A stretch of 64,000 nt of DNA from Mycobacterium sp. ACS1612 (GTDB lineage Bacteria; Actinomycetota; Actinomycetes; Mycobacteriales; Mycobacteriaceae). The position numbers were made by a program, and so were the translations under genes. The stretch lies in NCBI RefSeq assembly GCF_001667505.1, contig NZ_LZHZ01000025.1, positions 62,001 to 126,000 on the forward strand. The letters run 5' to 3'. Below the pieces are notes generated by a model that had not been told where the DNA came from, did no database searches, and saw only the letters and a program-made list of their open reading frames with translations. How positions within the stretch are numbered: position 1 is the stretch's first letter; each line of letters begins with the position of its first letter. This document shows, in pieces, positions 54,710 to 61,889 of the stretch.

Positions 54710-55171
54710 GTGAGCGATCTGCAGATGTCCGAGTCGATTTCCGTGGCCGTGCCGCCTGACGAGTTGTACGCGTTGGTGTCGGATGTGACAAGGATGGGCG
54801 AGTGGAGCCCGGTATGCCGGGCCTGCTGGTGGGACGACGGTGACGGCCCGCGCGTCGGCGCCTGGTTCACCGGCCGCAATGAACTGCCCGAGCGGACATG
54901 GGAGACGCGCTGCCAGGTGGTGGCGGCCGAACCCGGTCGCGAGTTCGCATGGGAGGTCAACAATGGCTGGACGCGTTGGGGTTACACCTTCGAGCCGGAA
55001 GGTGACGGCACTCGGCTGACCGAGTCGTGGGAGTTTCTGCCCGCCGGTATCGCCGGCTTCCGCGAGCGATACGGCGCCGATGCCGCCGCGCAGATCCAGA
55101 GCCGCACCGAAGCGGCCAGGACCGGTATCCCCGCGACGCTGGCGGCGATCAAGAAGGCCGCCGAGGTCTGA
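54710..55171 (+). CDS. SRPBCC (START-like) family protein
   Basis: A 153-residue protein with the helix-grip SRPBCC layout: S-V-A-V-P-P-D-E-L-Y-A-L-V-S-D-V-T-R-M-G-E-W-S-P near residue 10, a middle sheet, and a C-terminal helix (R-T-G-I-P-A-T-L-A-A-I-K-K). These bind hydrophobic small molecules or act as cyclases. GTG 54710 is used; ATG 54725 is an alternative. It is convergent with the sulfatase-activating gene. Ligand unknown. Confidence 0.8.
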   Translation: MSDLQMSESISVAVPPDELYALVSDVTRMGEWSPVCRACWWDDGDGPRVGAWFTGRNELPERTWETRCQVVAAEPGREFAWEVNNGWTRWGYTFEPEGDGTRLTESWEFLPAGIAGFRERYGADAAAQIQSRTEAARTGIPATLAAIKKAAEV

Positions 55172-55182
55172 GTTCGCCGCGA

Positions 55183-56064
55183 TCACGAGCGCTGGACACA
55201 GCGGAAGCCGATGTGGCTCATGCCGGTGTCGACCGGTTGCGGCCTGCGCGCAGCGGGGCGGTAGCGCAGACAGTAGTTGTCGGCGCACAGGAACGAGCCG
55301 CCCTTGACGACCCTGCGCGGGATCTGGAACTGCGGTTGGCGGGGATCGTAACTGTCTGCCGCACAACAGGAATCGGTTGACCTGGTGTCGGTGTACCAGT
55401 CGGTGGTCCACTCCCATACGTTGCCTGCCATATCGGCCAACCCGTAACCGTTGGGCGGGAAGCTGCCGACGGGTGTGGTGCGGCCGTAGCCGCGCTCAGG
55501 TCGCCACGGGAAGTCGCCGTGCCAGTAGTTCGCCAGCGGCCGGCCGGGCTGCTCCGGTTCGTCGCCCCAGGTATACGTCGCGCCTGCGAGGCCGCCGCGG
55601 GCCGCCGTCTCCCACTCCGCTTCGGTCGGCAGTGCGAGTCCCGCCCACGCTGCGTACGCCTCCGCGTCCTCGTAGGCGACGTGCACGACGGGATGATCGG
55701 CGCGCTTGTCAATGGAGGAATTCGGCCCGACCGGATGCCGCCACGACGCGCCGGGCGTCCACGTCCACCACAGGTTCAGGTGCCGCAGATCGACCGGGCC
55801 GCGGGTGCGGGTGAACACCATAGATCCCGGTTGCAGATTCTCGGCGGGCGCGCCGGGATAGTCGGCCGGGTCCAGCGGCCGCTCGGCGACGGTGACATAT
55901 CCAGTGGCCGTGACGAATTCGGCGAACTCGGCGTTGGTCACCTGGTGGGTCTGGATGGAGAACCCTTCGGCGCTGACCTCGCGAACCGGCGCCTCCTCGG
56001 CATAGTGCGCGTCGGACCCCAGTGCGACGGTCTGCGCCGGTATCCGCACCAAATCGTCAGTCAC
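55183..56064 (-). CDS. Formylglycine-generating enzyme (sulfatase-modifying factor)
   Basis: A 293-residue SUMF1-type oxidase that turns the active-site cysteine of sulfatases into formylglycine. The copper-binding, catalytic pair is C260 and C265 in G-G-S-F-L-C-A-D-N-Y-C-L-R-Y, spaced as in the human enzyme. N-V-W-E-W-T and V-V-H-V-A-Y-E-D-A are other family marks. Its GTG overlaps the HAD phosphatase stop by eight bases, at the 3' end of the sulfatase operon, so it is supplied with its own substrates. The M. tuberculosis relative is Rv0712. Confidence 0.9.
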   Translation of the reverse strand: MTDDLVRIPAQTVALGSDAHYAEEAPVREVSAEGFSIQTHQVTNAEFAEFVTATGYVTVAERPLDPADYPGAPAENLQPGSMVFTRTRGPVDLRHLNLWWTWTPGASWRHPVGPNSSIDKRADHPVVHVAYEDAEAYAAWAGLALPTEAEWETAARGGLAGATYTWGDEPEQPGRPLANYWHGDFPWRPERGYGRTTPVGSFPPNGYGLADMAGNVWEWTTDWYTDTRSTDSCCAADSYDPRQPQFQIPRRVVKGGSFLCADNYCLRYRPAARRPQPVDTGMSHIGFRCVQRS

Positions 56065-56953
56065 TGAAGACCGTCGTCCAGTCGTCGCGCATGCTGACCA
56101 CGGTCCAGTCGTCCTTCGTCGCCTGTTCCAGCGCCTTCTCCGCGCCCGCGGTGTAGTCGAATTCGCGACTGGCATCATCATGCAACACAAGCAGGCGCAG
56201 CCCGCGGGTGAACTCCAGCATCTCGACGTCGCCGTTCGAGTTGCCCGCGGCGAGTATCGGTCTGCGCCCGATCCGGCTCCACAGCCGCACCGGCTTCATC
56301 GGGCCGTCGTCGAGGAATTCGGGCTGCGCGGTCGTATAGAGATCACCGCCACGATAGTCCAGGCCGACCGAACTTCCGACGACTCGCTCTGGTGGGATTC
56401 CGTACAGCGCACTGGTGACCGGCCGCATGAAGTCACGGCCGCCGCCCGACACGATGTAGTTGGTGAACGCGTTGGCCTCGAGATAGCGAAGCAACTCGAC
56501 CATCGGGCGATATCCGCATGACGTGTACGGCCGCTTCAAGGTCGGGTGGATGGCTTCTTCGAAGAACGCGCTGACGCGGCTGGCGTGTTCTTCCACCGTG
56601 ATTTCGTGATGCGCGGTGAGAATCGCTGCGACAAGGGGTTTGACGTCTGAGTCGTCGCCCTGGTAGTGCTTCGTCACCGCATCGCCGAACCACTTCAGGT
56701 CACCCTCGAACGCCGCCTTGTACGGCTGTCTGTCCCGCAGCGGCGGGTCGGCCCTTGCCTGTTCGACGAACCGGCGGATCAAGAAGTCGAGCTGGATGTA
56801 CATCGGCTTTTCACACCAGAGCGTGCCGTCGTTGTCGAACACGGAGACACGCTGGTGTGGATCAACGTAATCCGGCCCGCCGTGCGTTGTGATTCGACCA
56901 ACGAAGTCGACGATCGCCGACTTCGTGGGCCCCTCGTTCCATGACTCGAGCAT
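56057..56953 (-). CDS. HAD-superfamily phosphatase (phosphoserine-phosphatase-like)
   Basis: A 298-residue phosphatase with the aspartate motif V-F-D-N-D-G-T-L near residues 38-45 (D40 nucleophile, D42). The I-V-S-G-G-G-R-D motif II near residue 160 and a later G-N-S-N-G-D-V-E-M-L motif III/IV near residue 230 are present. The ATG directly abuts the stop of the sulfatase before it, so translation is coupled. The combination with sulfatases suggests that it handles a product of ester cleavage, but this is inference. Confidence 0.8.
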   Translation of the reverse strand: MLESWNEGPTKSAIVDFVGRITTHGGPDYVDPHQRVSVFDNDGTLWCEKPMYIQLDFLIRRFVEQARADPPLRDRQPYKAAFEGDLKWFGDAVTKHYQGDDSDVKPLVAAILTAHHEITVEEHASRVSAFFEEAIHPTLKRPYTSCGYRPMVELLRYLEANAFTNYIVSGGGRDFMRPVTSALYGIPPERVVGSSVGLDYRGGDLYTTAQPEFLDDGPMKPVRLWSRIGRRPILAAGNSNGDVEMLEFTRGLRLLVLHDDASREFDYTAGAEKALEQATKDDWTVVSMRDDWTTVFSD

Positions 56954-58492
56954 CTAATCCTTCGCGAGGAATTCGTGCAGTTTCTGCACGGCGTGATTGA
57001 TGGTGAACGACGCCGGCTCCTGCCGCGGCGGAAACTCCTTGAACGTTTCCAGGAACTGCGTGACGATCGCGCCGCCATAAAACGCCATATAGATTCGATC
57101 GATCATCCAGTCGTAGTACGTATTCGACGTGATGTCGGCGCGCTCGAACGGATCGGTGCGCAGATTGAAGATCTTCGGCGCGCGCAGTGGGGTGAATGGC
57201 TCTTGCCAAATCTTGAGCGTGCCCTCACACCGCTGCTCCATGAACACGACTTTCCAATTGTCGAAGCGCAGACCGAGCACGTCCCCGTCATCGGAGAAGT
57301 AGATGAAGCCCCTACGTGGACTCTTGTCGTCCTCGCCGGTCAGGTACGGCAGGATGTTGTAGGCATCCAGATGAACCTTAAAGGTCTTGTCGCCGACCGG
57401 GTGCCCCTTCTTCAACTTCTCGATGATGTCCGGTTCTCCGGCCGCGGCCAGGAAGGTCGGGAACCAGTCGTGGTGTTGAATGATTTCGTTCGACACCACG
57501 CCGGCAGGGATCTTGCCCGGCCAGCGGATCATCTCCGGGATGCGGAAAGCGCCTTCCCAGTTGGTGTTCTTCTCGCTGCGGAACGGTGTAGTAGCGCCGT
57601 CCGGCCAGCTGTTGGCGTGCGGGCCATTATCGGTGCTGTAGATGACGATCGTGTCCTCGGCGATGCCAAGTTCATCGACGGCGTCGAGTAGTAGGCCGAC
57701 GTGCTTGTCGTGGTCGATCATCGTGTCGTGGTACGGCGACTGCCAGCGGCCGGCTTGTCCGACGCTTTCCGGCTTCGTATGCGTCCGGAAGTGCATATGG
57801 GTGGTGTTCATCCACGCGAAAAACGGTGTGTCTGCTGCGACCTGGCGCCTGATGAAGTCGATGCAGGCGGCGGTGGTTTCGTCATCGATGGTCTCCATCC
57901 GCTTCTTGGTCAGCGGACCGGTGTCTTCGATGCGCTGTTTACCGACGCGGCCCCAGCGCTCATGTACTTCGTCGTCGTCCTCCTCGGTAGCCCAGGAGTG
58001 GATGACTCCGCGCGGTAGGAAGGCGTCGCGCATGAGGGGGGCCTCTTCAGCTGTGGGATAGTCCGGCTGTTCCGGCTCCTCTTCTGCGTTGAGGTGGTAG
58101 AGGTTGCCGAAGAACTCGTCGAAGCCGTGCACTGTCGGCAGGTATTTGTTGAGGTCACCCAAGTGGTTCTTGCCGAATTGGCCTGTGGCGTAACCCAACG
58201 GTTTGAGGCAGTCGGCGATGGTCGGATCTTCCGGCTGAAGGCCGGCGTCGGCGCCTGGCATTCCGACCTTGGACAGCCCGGTGCGGTAGACGCTTTGCCC
58301 GGTGATGAACGCAGACCGGCCCGCGGTGCAACTCTGTTCGCCATAGGAGTCGGTGAAAAGCATTCCCTCATTAGCGATTCGGTCGATATTCGGAGTGGAG
58401 TAGCCCATCATGCCGCGGCTGTAGCAGCTCAGATTCCAGACGCCGATGTCGTCGCCCCAGATCACCAGGATGTTCGGTTTACCGTTGGGCAT
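56954..58492 (-). CDS. Arylsulfatase (formylglycine type), downstream copy
   Basis: A 512-residue sulfatase. The metal-binding start N-I-L-V-I-W-G-D-D-I-G is at residues 7-17, and the modified cysteine C55 lies in S-C-T-A-G-R, a C-x-A-x-R form of the usual C-x-P-x-R. The S-T-D-N-G-P-H-A-N-S-W region near residue 255 adds further metal ligands. It has the same start and layout as the sulfatase upstream, so the two are tandem paralogs. No signal peptide is seen, so a cytoplasmic sulfate-ester target is likely. Substrate unknown. Confidence 0.9.
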   Translation of the reverse strand: MPNGKPNILVIWGDDIGVWNLSCYSRGMMGYSTPNIDRIANEGMLFTDSYGEQSCTAGRSAFITGQSVYRTGLSKVGMPGADAGLQPEDPTIADCLKPLGYATGQFGKNHLGDLNKYLPTVHGFDEFFGNLYHLNAEEEPEQPDYPTAEEAPLMRDAFLPRGVIHSWATEEDDDEVHERWGRVGKQRIEDTGPLTKKRMETIDDETTAACIDFIRRQVAADTPFFAWMNTTHMHFRTHTKPESVGQAGRWQSPYHDTMIDHDKHVGLLLDAVDELGIAEDTIVIYSTDNGPHANSWPDGATTPFRSEKNTNWEGAFRIPEMIRWPGKIPAGVVSNEIIQHHDWFPTFLAAAGEPDIIEKLKKGHPVGDKTFKVHLDAYNILPYLTGEDDKSPRRGFIYFSDDGDVLGLRFDNWKVVFMEQRCEGTLKIWQEPFTPLRAPKIFNLRTDPFERADITSNTYYDWMIDRIYMAFYGGAIVTQFLETFKEFPPRQEPASFTINHAVQKLHEFLAKD

Positions 58493-58529
58493 AGCACAAC
58501 CCCTTTCCAGAGTTGTAGGTGGCTGGTCA

Positions 58530-60083
58530 CTAGTCCTTCGCCAGATATTCCTTGAGCTTCTCCACTGCCTGGTCGACGCTGAAGCTGGCCGGTGGATGGC
58601 GAGGTGGGAACTCCGTGAACGTCTCGAGGAACTTCGTCGCCATCGCGGTGGCATAGAAGACGAAGAAGTCGTGGCGAAGCAGCCACTCGTAGTACGTGTT
58701 TGACGTGATGTCGGCGTATTCGTACGGATCGGTGCGGAGGTTGAACAGCTTGGGCACCCGCAGCGGCGTGAACGGCTCGGCCCACACCCGCAGCGTGCCC
58801 TCGCACCGCTGTTCGGCGAAGACGATCTTCCAATTCTCGAACCGCATCGCCACAAGATCCGCGTCGTCGGAGAAGTAGAAGAAGCCGCGTCGCGGGCTGT
58901 GGTCGACCTCACCCGTCAGATACGGCAACAGATTGAAGCCGTCGATATGGACTTTGAACTCCTTCTCTTCGCCCTGCAGCCTGACTTTGTAGCCGTTCTT
59001 GAGCTTTTCGCTTACGTCTGCATCGCCGGCCGCGGCCAGCAGAGTGGGCAACCAGTCGTGATGCTGGACGATCTCATTGGAGACGGTGCCCGCTTTGATT
59101 TTTCCGGGCCAGCGGATCATTTCCGGCACCCGGAAGGCGCCTTCCCAGTTGGTGTTTTTCTCGCTGCGAAACGGGGTGGTGCCGGCATCGGGCCATGTGT
59201 TGCGGTGTGGGCCGTTGTCGGTCGAGTAGATGACGATGGTGTCATCGGCGATACCCAGCTCGTCGAGTACGTCGAGCACCGTGCCCACGTTGCGGTCGTG
59301 GTCGATCATCGTGTCGTGGTACGGCGACTGCCACAGGCCGGCTTGTCCGCGGCTCTCCGGTTTGGTGTGCGTGTAGACGTGCATGTGAGTGAAGTTGCAC
59401 CACACGAAGAACGGGTTGCCAACCGCGTGCTGGCGCTTGATGTAGTCGACGGTGGCGTCGGCGACCTCGTCGTCGATGGTCTCCATGCGCTTGGTGTTCA
59501 GCGCTCCAGTGTCCTCGATGACCTGCCTGCCGACCGGCCCGAATTTCGGATCTTCGGGTTCGGTCGAGACCTCTTCGGTGGCGGTGCATTTGAGCACGCC
59601 GCGGGGTTTGGCCAGCTGATACAGCCGCGGGTAACGGTCCTCGTGCGGGTAGTCGAAGCTCTCCGGCTCTTCCTCGGCATTGAGGTGATAGAGGTTGCCG
59701 AAGAACTCATCGAAGCCGTGCACCGTCGGCAGGTATTTGTTCATGTCGCCGAAGTGGTTCTTGCCGAACTGACCGGTCGCGTAGCCCAGTGGCTTGAGCA
59801 GCTCAGCGATCGTGGGGTCTTCGGCGGCCCAACCGATGTCGGCGCCCGGTACACCCACCTTGCTCATACCGGTGCGGTACACGCTCTGCCCGCTGATGAA
59901 CGCCGCCCGGCCCGCAGTGCAACTCTGCTCGCCGTAGGAGTCGGTGAAACGCATGCCCTCCGCGGCGATACGGTCGATGTTCGGCGTCCGGTAGCCCATC
60001 AGGCCGTCGCTGTAACAACTCAGATTGCTGATGCCGATGTCGTCGCCCCAGATGACCAGGATATTCGGCTTTCCGTTCGGCAT
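58530..60083 (-). CDS. Arylsulfatase (formylglycine type), first gene of the operon
   Basis: A 517-residue paralog of the next gene with G-D-D-I-G at 13-17, C55 in S-C-T-A-G-R and S-T-D-N-G-P-H-R-N-T-W. It is the first of four genes (sulfatase, sulfatase, HAD phosphatase, activating enzyme) separated by 37, 0 and -8 bases. The paralogs differ mainly in the loop around residue 150-185 (E-V-S-T-E-P-E-D in this copy), a likely substrate region. No signal peptide is visible. Confidence 0.9.
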   Translation of the reverse strand: MPNGKPNILVIWGDDIGISNLSCYSDGLMGYRTPNIDRIAAEGMRFTDSYGEQSCTAGRAAFISGQSVYRTGMSKVGVPGADIGWAAEDPTIAELLKPLGYATGQFGKNHFGDMNKYLPTVHGFDEFFGNLYHLNAEEEPESFDYPHEDRYPRLYQLAKPRGVLKCTATEEVSTEPEDPKFGPVGRQVIEDTGALNTKRMETIDDEVADATVDYIKRQHAVGNPFFVWCNFTHMHVYTHTKPESRGQAGLWQSPYHDTMIDHDRNVGTVLDVLDELGIADDTIVIYSTDNGPHRNTWPDAGTTPFRSEKNTNWEGAFRVPEMIRWPGKIKAGTVSNEIVQHHDWLPTLLAAAGDADVSEKLKNGYKVRLQGEEKEFKVHIDGFNLLPYLTGEVDHSPRRGFFYFSDDADLVAMRFENWKIVFAEQRCEGTLRVWAEPFTPLRVPKLFNLRTDPYEYADITSNTYYEWLLRHDFFVFYATAMATKFLETFTEFPPRHPPASFSVDQAVEKLKEYLAKD

Positions 60084-60162
60084 GGCGGCTCCTTCACCAA
60101 TTGACGTCCGAGTCGAAGCCTAGGGATTCGCGCGCGCTGCGACGGCGGATTCGGTCGACGAC

Positions 60163-60870
60163 TCAGCGATTTATCAGTTCGCGGACCAACTTTGGATACC
60201 TGCCGCGGTCGGGCCGGAAGATGTCGTGCGGCGAGTCGGTGAACTCATGCAGCTCCGCCCACGGAAACAACTGCTGGTACCGGTGCCAGGCGGCGCCGTC
60301 GACCAATGGGAAATCCGGGCTGCGCACCACGAGCATCGGCACCCGCAACACCGACAGCGGCTCCCAGAACGACCGGTTCTGTGCGGCGTGGAAGGTTTTG
60401 ACGGCGGCGTCGTAGTCGAGCCGGTCGGAGACCGGGGTGCCGCGCCACCGGCCGTCGAGCAGTCGGTGGATGTGCGCGTCGGGCAACACGATCTCTGCAG
60501 GCACGTAGTCGCCGATCGCCAGCGACCGCACGCGATCCGGGTTCGCCAGCGCCCATGCGATCGCATACGTGGTGCCGCGGGAGAAGGTCATCACGTGCAC
60601 CGGCCCGTCGGTGACCGCGTCGACCACGGCGCCGACGTCGTCACGAAGCGCCGCGAGGTCGTAACCCGTTTCCGGCGCATCGCTTTTGCCGTGGCCGCGT
60701 AGCTCCACCACCACCGTGCGGCGGCCCAGCAGGGGCAGCACCTCGACGTAGTCGTCGGCGACGTCGGTCATACCGGGGACGAAGACGATCGGCGCGCCGT
60801 GGTCGGGGCCACCGGAGTCCAGGTAGTGAATGCGGGTGCCGTCGTTGGAGGTGAAGCGCGAGTGAGCCAT
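60163..60870 (-). CDS. Alpha/beta hydrolase
   Basis: A 235-residue hydrolase. The oxyanion region V-F-V-P-G-M-T-D is near residue 31, the nucleophile serine is in M-T-F-S-R-G-T near residue 97 (F before S in place of the common G-x-S), and D-S-P-H-D near residue 217 gives the histidine. It is upstream of the sulfatase operon on the same strand with a 79-base gap, so it may or may not be co-expressed. Substrate unknown. Confidence 0.78.
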   Translation of the reverse strand: MAHSRFTSNDGTRIHYLDSGGPDHGAPIVFVPGMTDVADDYVEVLPLLGRRTVVVELRGHGKSDAPETGYDLAALRDDVGAVVDAVTDGPVHVMTFSRGTTYAIAWALANPDRVRSLAIGDYVPAEIVLPDAHIHRLLDGRWRGTPVSDRLDYDAAVKTFHAAQNRSFWEPLSVLRVPMLVVRSPDFPLVDGAAWHRYQQLFPWAELHEFTDSPHDIFRPDRGRYPKLVRELINR

Positions 60871-60891
60871 CGCCGCACAACGATGCCCGCT

Positions 60892-60935
60892 CGATCCCGG
60901 CTCGTGTGCGGTTTCGATGCGAAGTGCCGGGATCG
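60892..60935. promoter_or_regulatory. Inverted repeat in a divergent intergenic region
   Basis: CGATCCCGGC (60892-60901) and GCCGGGATCG (60926-60935) are perfect 10-bp arms with a 24-base spacer, between the alpha/beta hydrolase and the DUF1876 gene. It could be a double operator site. No DosR-type box was seen here. Confidence 0.4.
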
Positions 60936-60966
60936 GGCGCACCCTGGTAGTTGGAAGGTGATGGCC

Positions 60967-61242
60967 ATGTATGACAAGGATTTGAGCAACAAGTGGCGCG
61001 TCGAGATCGACTTCGACGAGGACGAGACCCACACGCATGCGACGGTGCACGCCCGGTGCGGTGACGAGGCGGTGACCGCCTTGGGAGACGCGTTCCGCAA
61101 CCCGAAGGACAGCAGCCAGCCCATGATCGGTGAGGAGATCGCCGCGGCGCGCGGGCTGATTGCATTGGGCACCGAATTGCTCCAGCGTGCGTCGTCGCGG
61201 ATCGAGCAGGCTACCCACCAACCCGTGCACCTGTACCGCTGA
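60967..61242 (+). CDS. DUF1876 (Rv1738/Rv2632c-like) protein
   Basis: A 91-residue protein of the family of Rv1738 and Rv2632c, which are small dimeric proteins induced in dormancy and similar in fold to ribosome hibernation factors. It shows W-R-V-E-I-D-F-D-E-D-E-T-H-T-H-A near residue 9 and the L-x-G-x-G-x-A-x-R-N-P-x-D-type segment near residue 45. ATG 60967 is used because GGAAGG lies nine bases before it; ATG 60961 is only three bases from it. Confidence 0.82.
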   Translation: MYDKDLSNKWRVEIDFDEDETHTHATVHARCGDEAVTALGDAFRNPKDSSQPMIGEEIAAARGLIALGTELLQRASSRIEQATHQPVHLYR

Positions 61243-61245
61243 CAG

Positions 61246-61767
61246 GTGGCACTGGCTGTCTGTCTGCTGTTCGACCGGCGTTCCGAGCGGGCGGTCCGGG
61301 CGTTGTGGGACCGGGTCGAGGAGCAGGGCGTCGGCAGCCTGCGCTCGCACACCCACGGCAGACATGTGCCGCACGTGTCGTATGCCGTGCTGCGTGAGTG
61401 GGACTTGTCCGCGGTGACGGCCGCGCTGGCCGGGCTGCGCGGTGAAGCCGTCGACCTCAGCTTCGACGGCGTCGGACTGTTCCGCCGTGGACGCACCTGG
61501 TTGCTGGCCGGGGTGAGCGCGGACTTCGTGGCCCGCCAGCAGCGGGTTGTCGAGGCGGTCACCGGCACCGGAGCGGAACTGCACAAGCACTACCGGCCGG
61601 GCGTGTGGCTGCCGCACTGCTCGTTGGCGCCGCGGGCAACGCTGGCTCAATTGCCCCCGGTCGTGGCGACGGTCATGGATGTGCTGCCGCTGCAGGCGCG
61701 GTTGGATCGCGCCGCGCTGGTGAACAGCGCGACGGGGGAGTTGCGCCCGTTGCCGAACCTGCCCTGA
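61246..61767 (+). CDS. 2H-phosphoesterase / 2'-5' RNA ligase-like protein
   Basis: A 173-residue 2H-superfamily protein with the two H-x-S/T motifs: P-H-V-S-Y near residue 42 and P-H-C-S-L near residue 126. Such proteins open cyclic phosphates or join RNA ends. GTG 61246 is three bases after the DUF1876 stop, so the two share a transcript. The substrate is not identified. Confidence 0.8.
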   Translation: MALAVCLLFDRRSERAVRALWDRVEEQGVGSLRSHTHGRHVPHVSYAVLREWDLSAVTAALAGLRGEAVDLSFDGVGLFRRGRTWLLAGVSADFVARQQRVVEAVTGTGAELHKHYRPGVWLPHCSLAPRATLAQLPPVVATVMDVLPLQARLDRAALVNSATGELRPLPNLP

Positions 61768-61774
61768 TTTGGGC

Positions 61775-61831
61775 CGAACGTTCCTTACCGCTCGAAAAAT
61801 CACCCGAATTTCGAGCGGTAAGGAACGTTCG
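61775..61831. terminator. Perfect 23-bp inverted repeat with 11-base loop
   Basis: Arms 61775-61797 and 61809-61831 are exact inverted copies. The arm opens CGAACGTTCCTTACCG. The element begins eight bases after the 2H-phosphoesterase stop and ends 58 bases before the cyclase start. No T-run is attached. It probably ends transcription in both directions; the left arm shares CGAACGT-N3-TTACCG with the hairpin at 27123. Confidence 0.8.
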
Positions 61832-61889
61832 CGCAACACCGGAGTCGCGGGTAGGCGATGATGAAATTGACGTGGGAGAAGACCGGGGG

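Noticed and set aside
58899..60104. 401-codon plus-strand frame across the first sulfatase
   Set aside because: The sulfatase motifs fix the other strand as coding.
60871..60966. DosR box before the DUF1876 gene
   Set aside because: Family members can be dormancy-induced, so it was looked for, but no sequence close to the DosR consensus was found.
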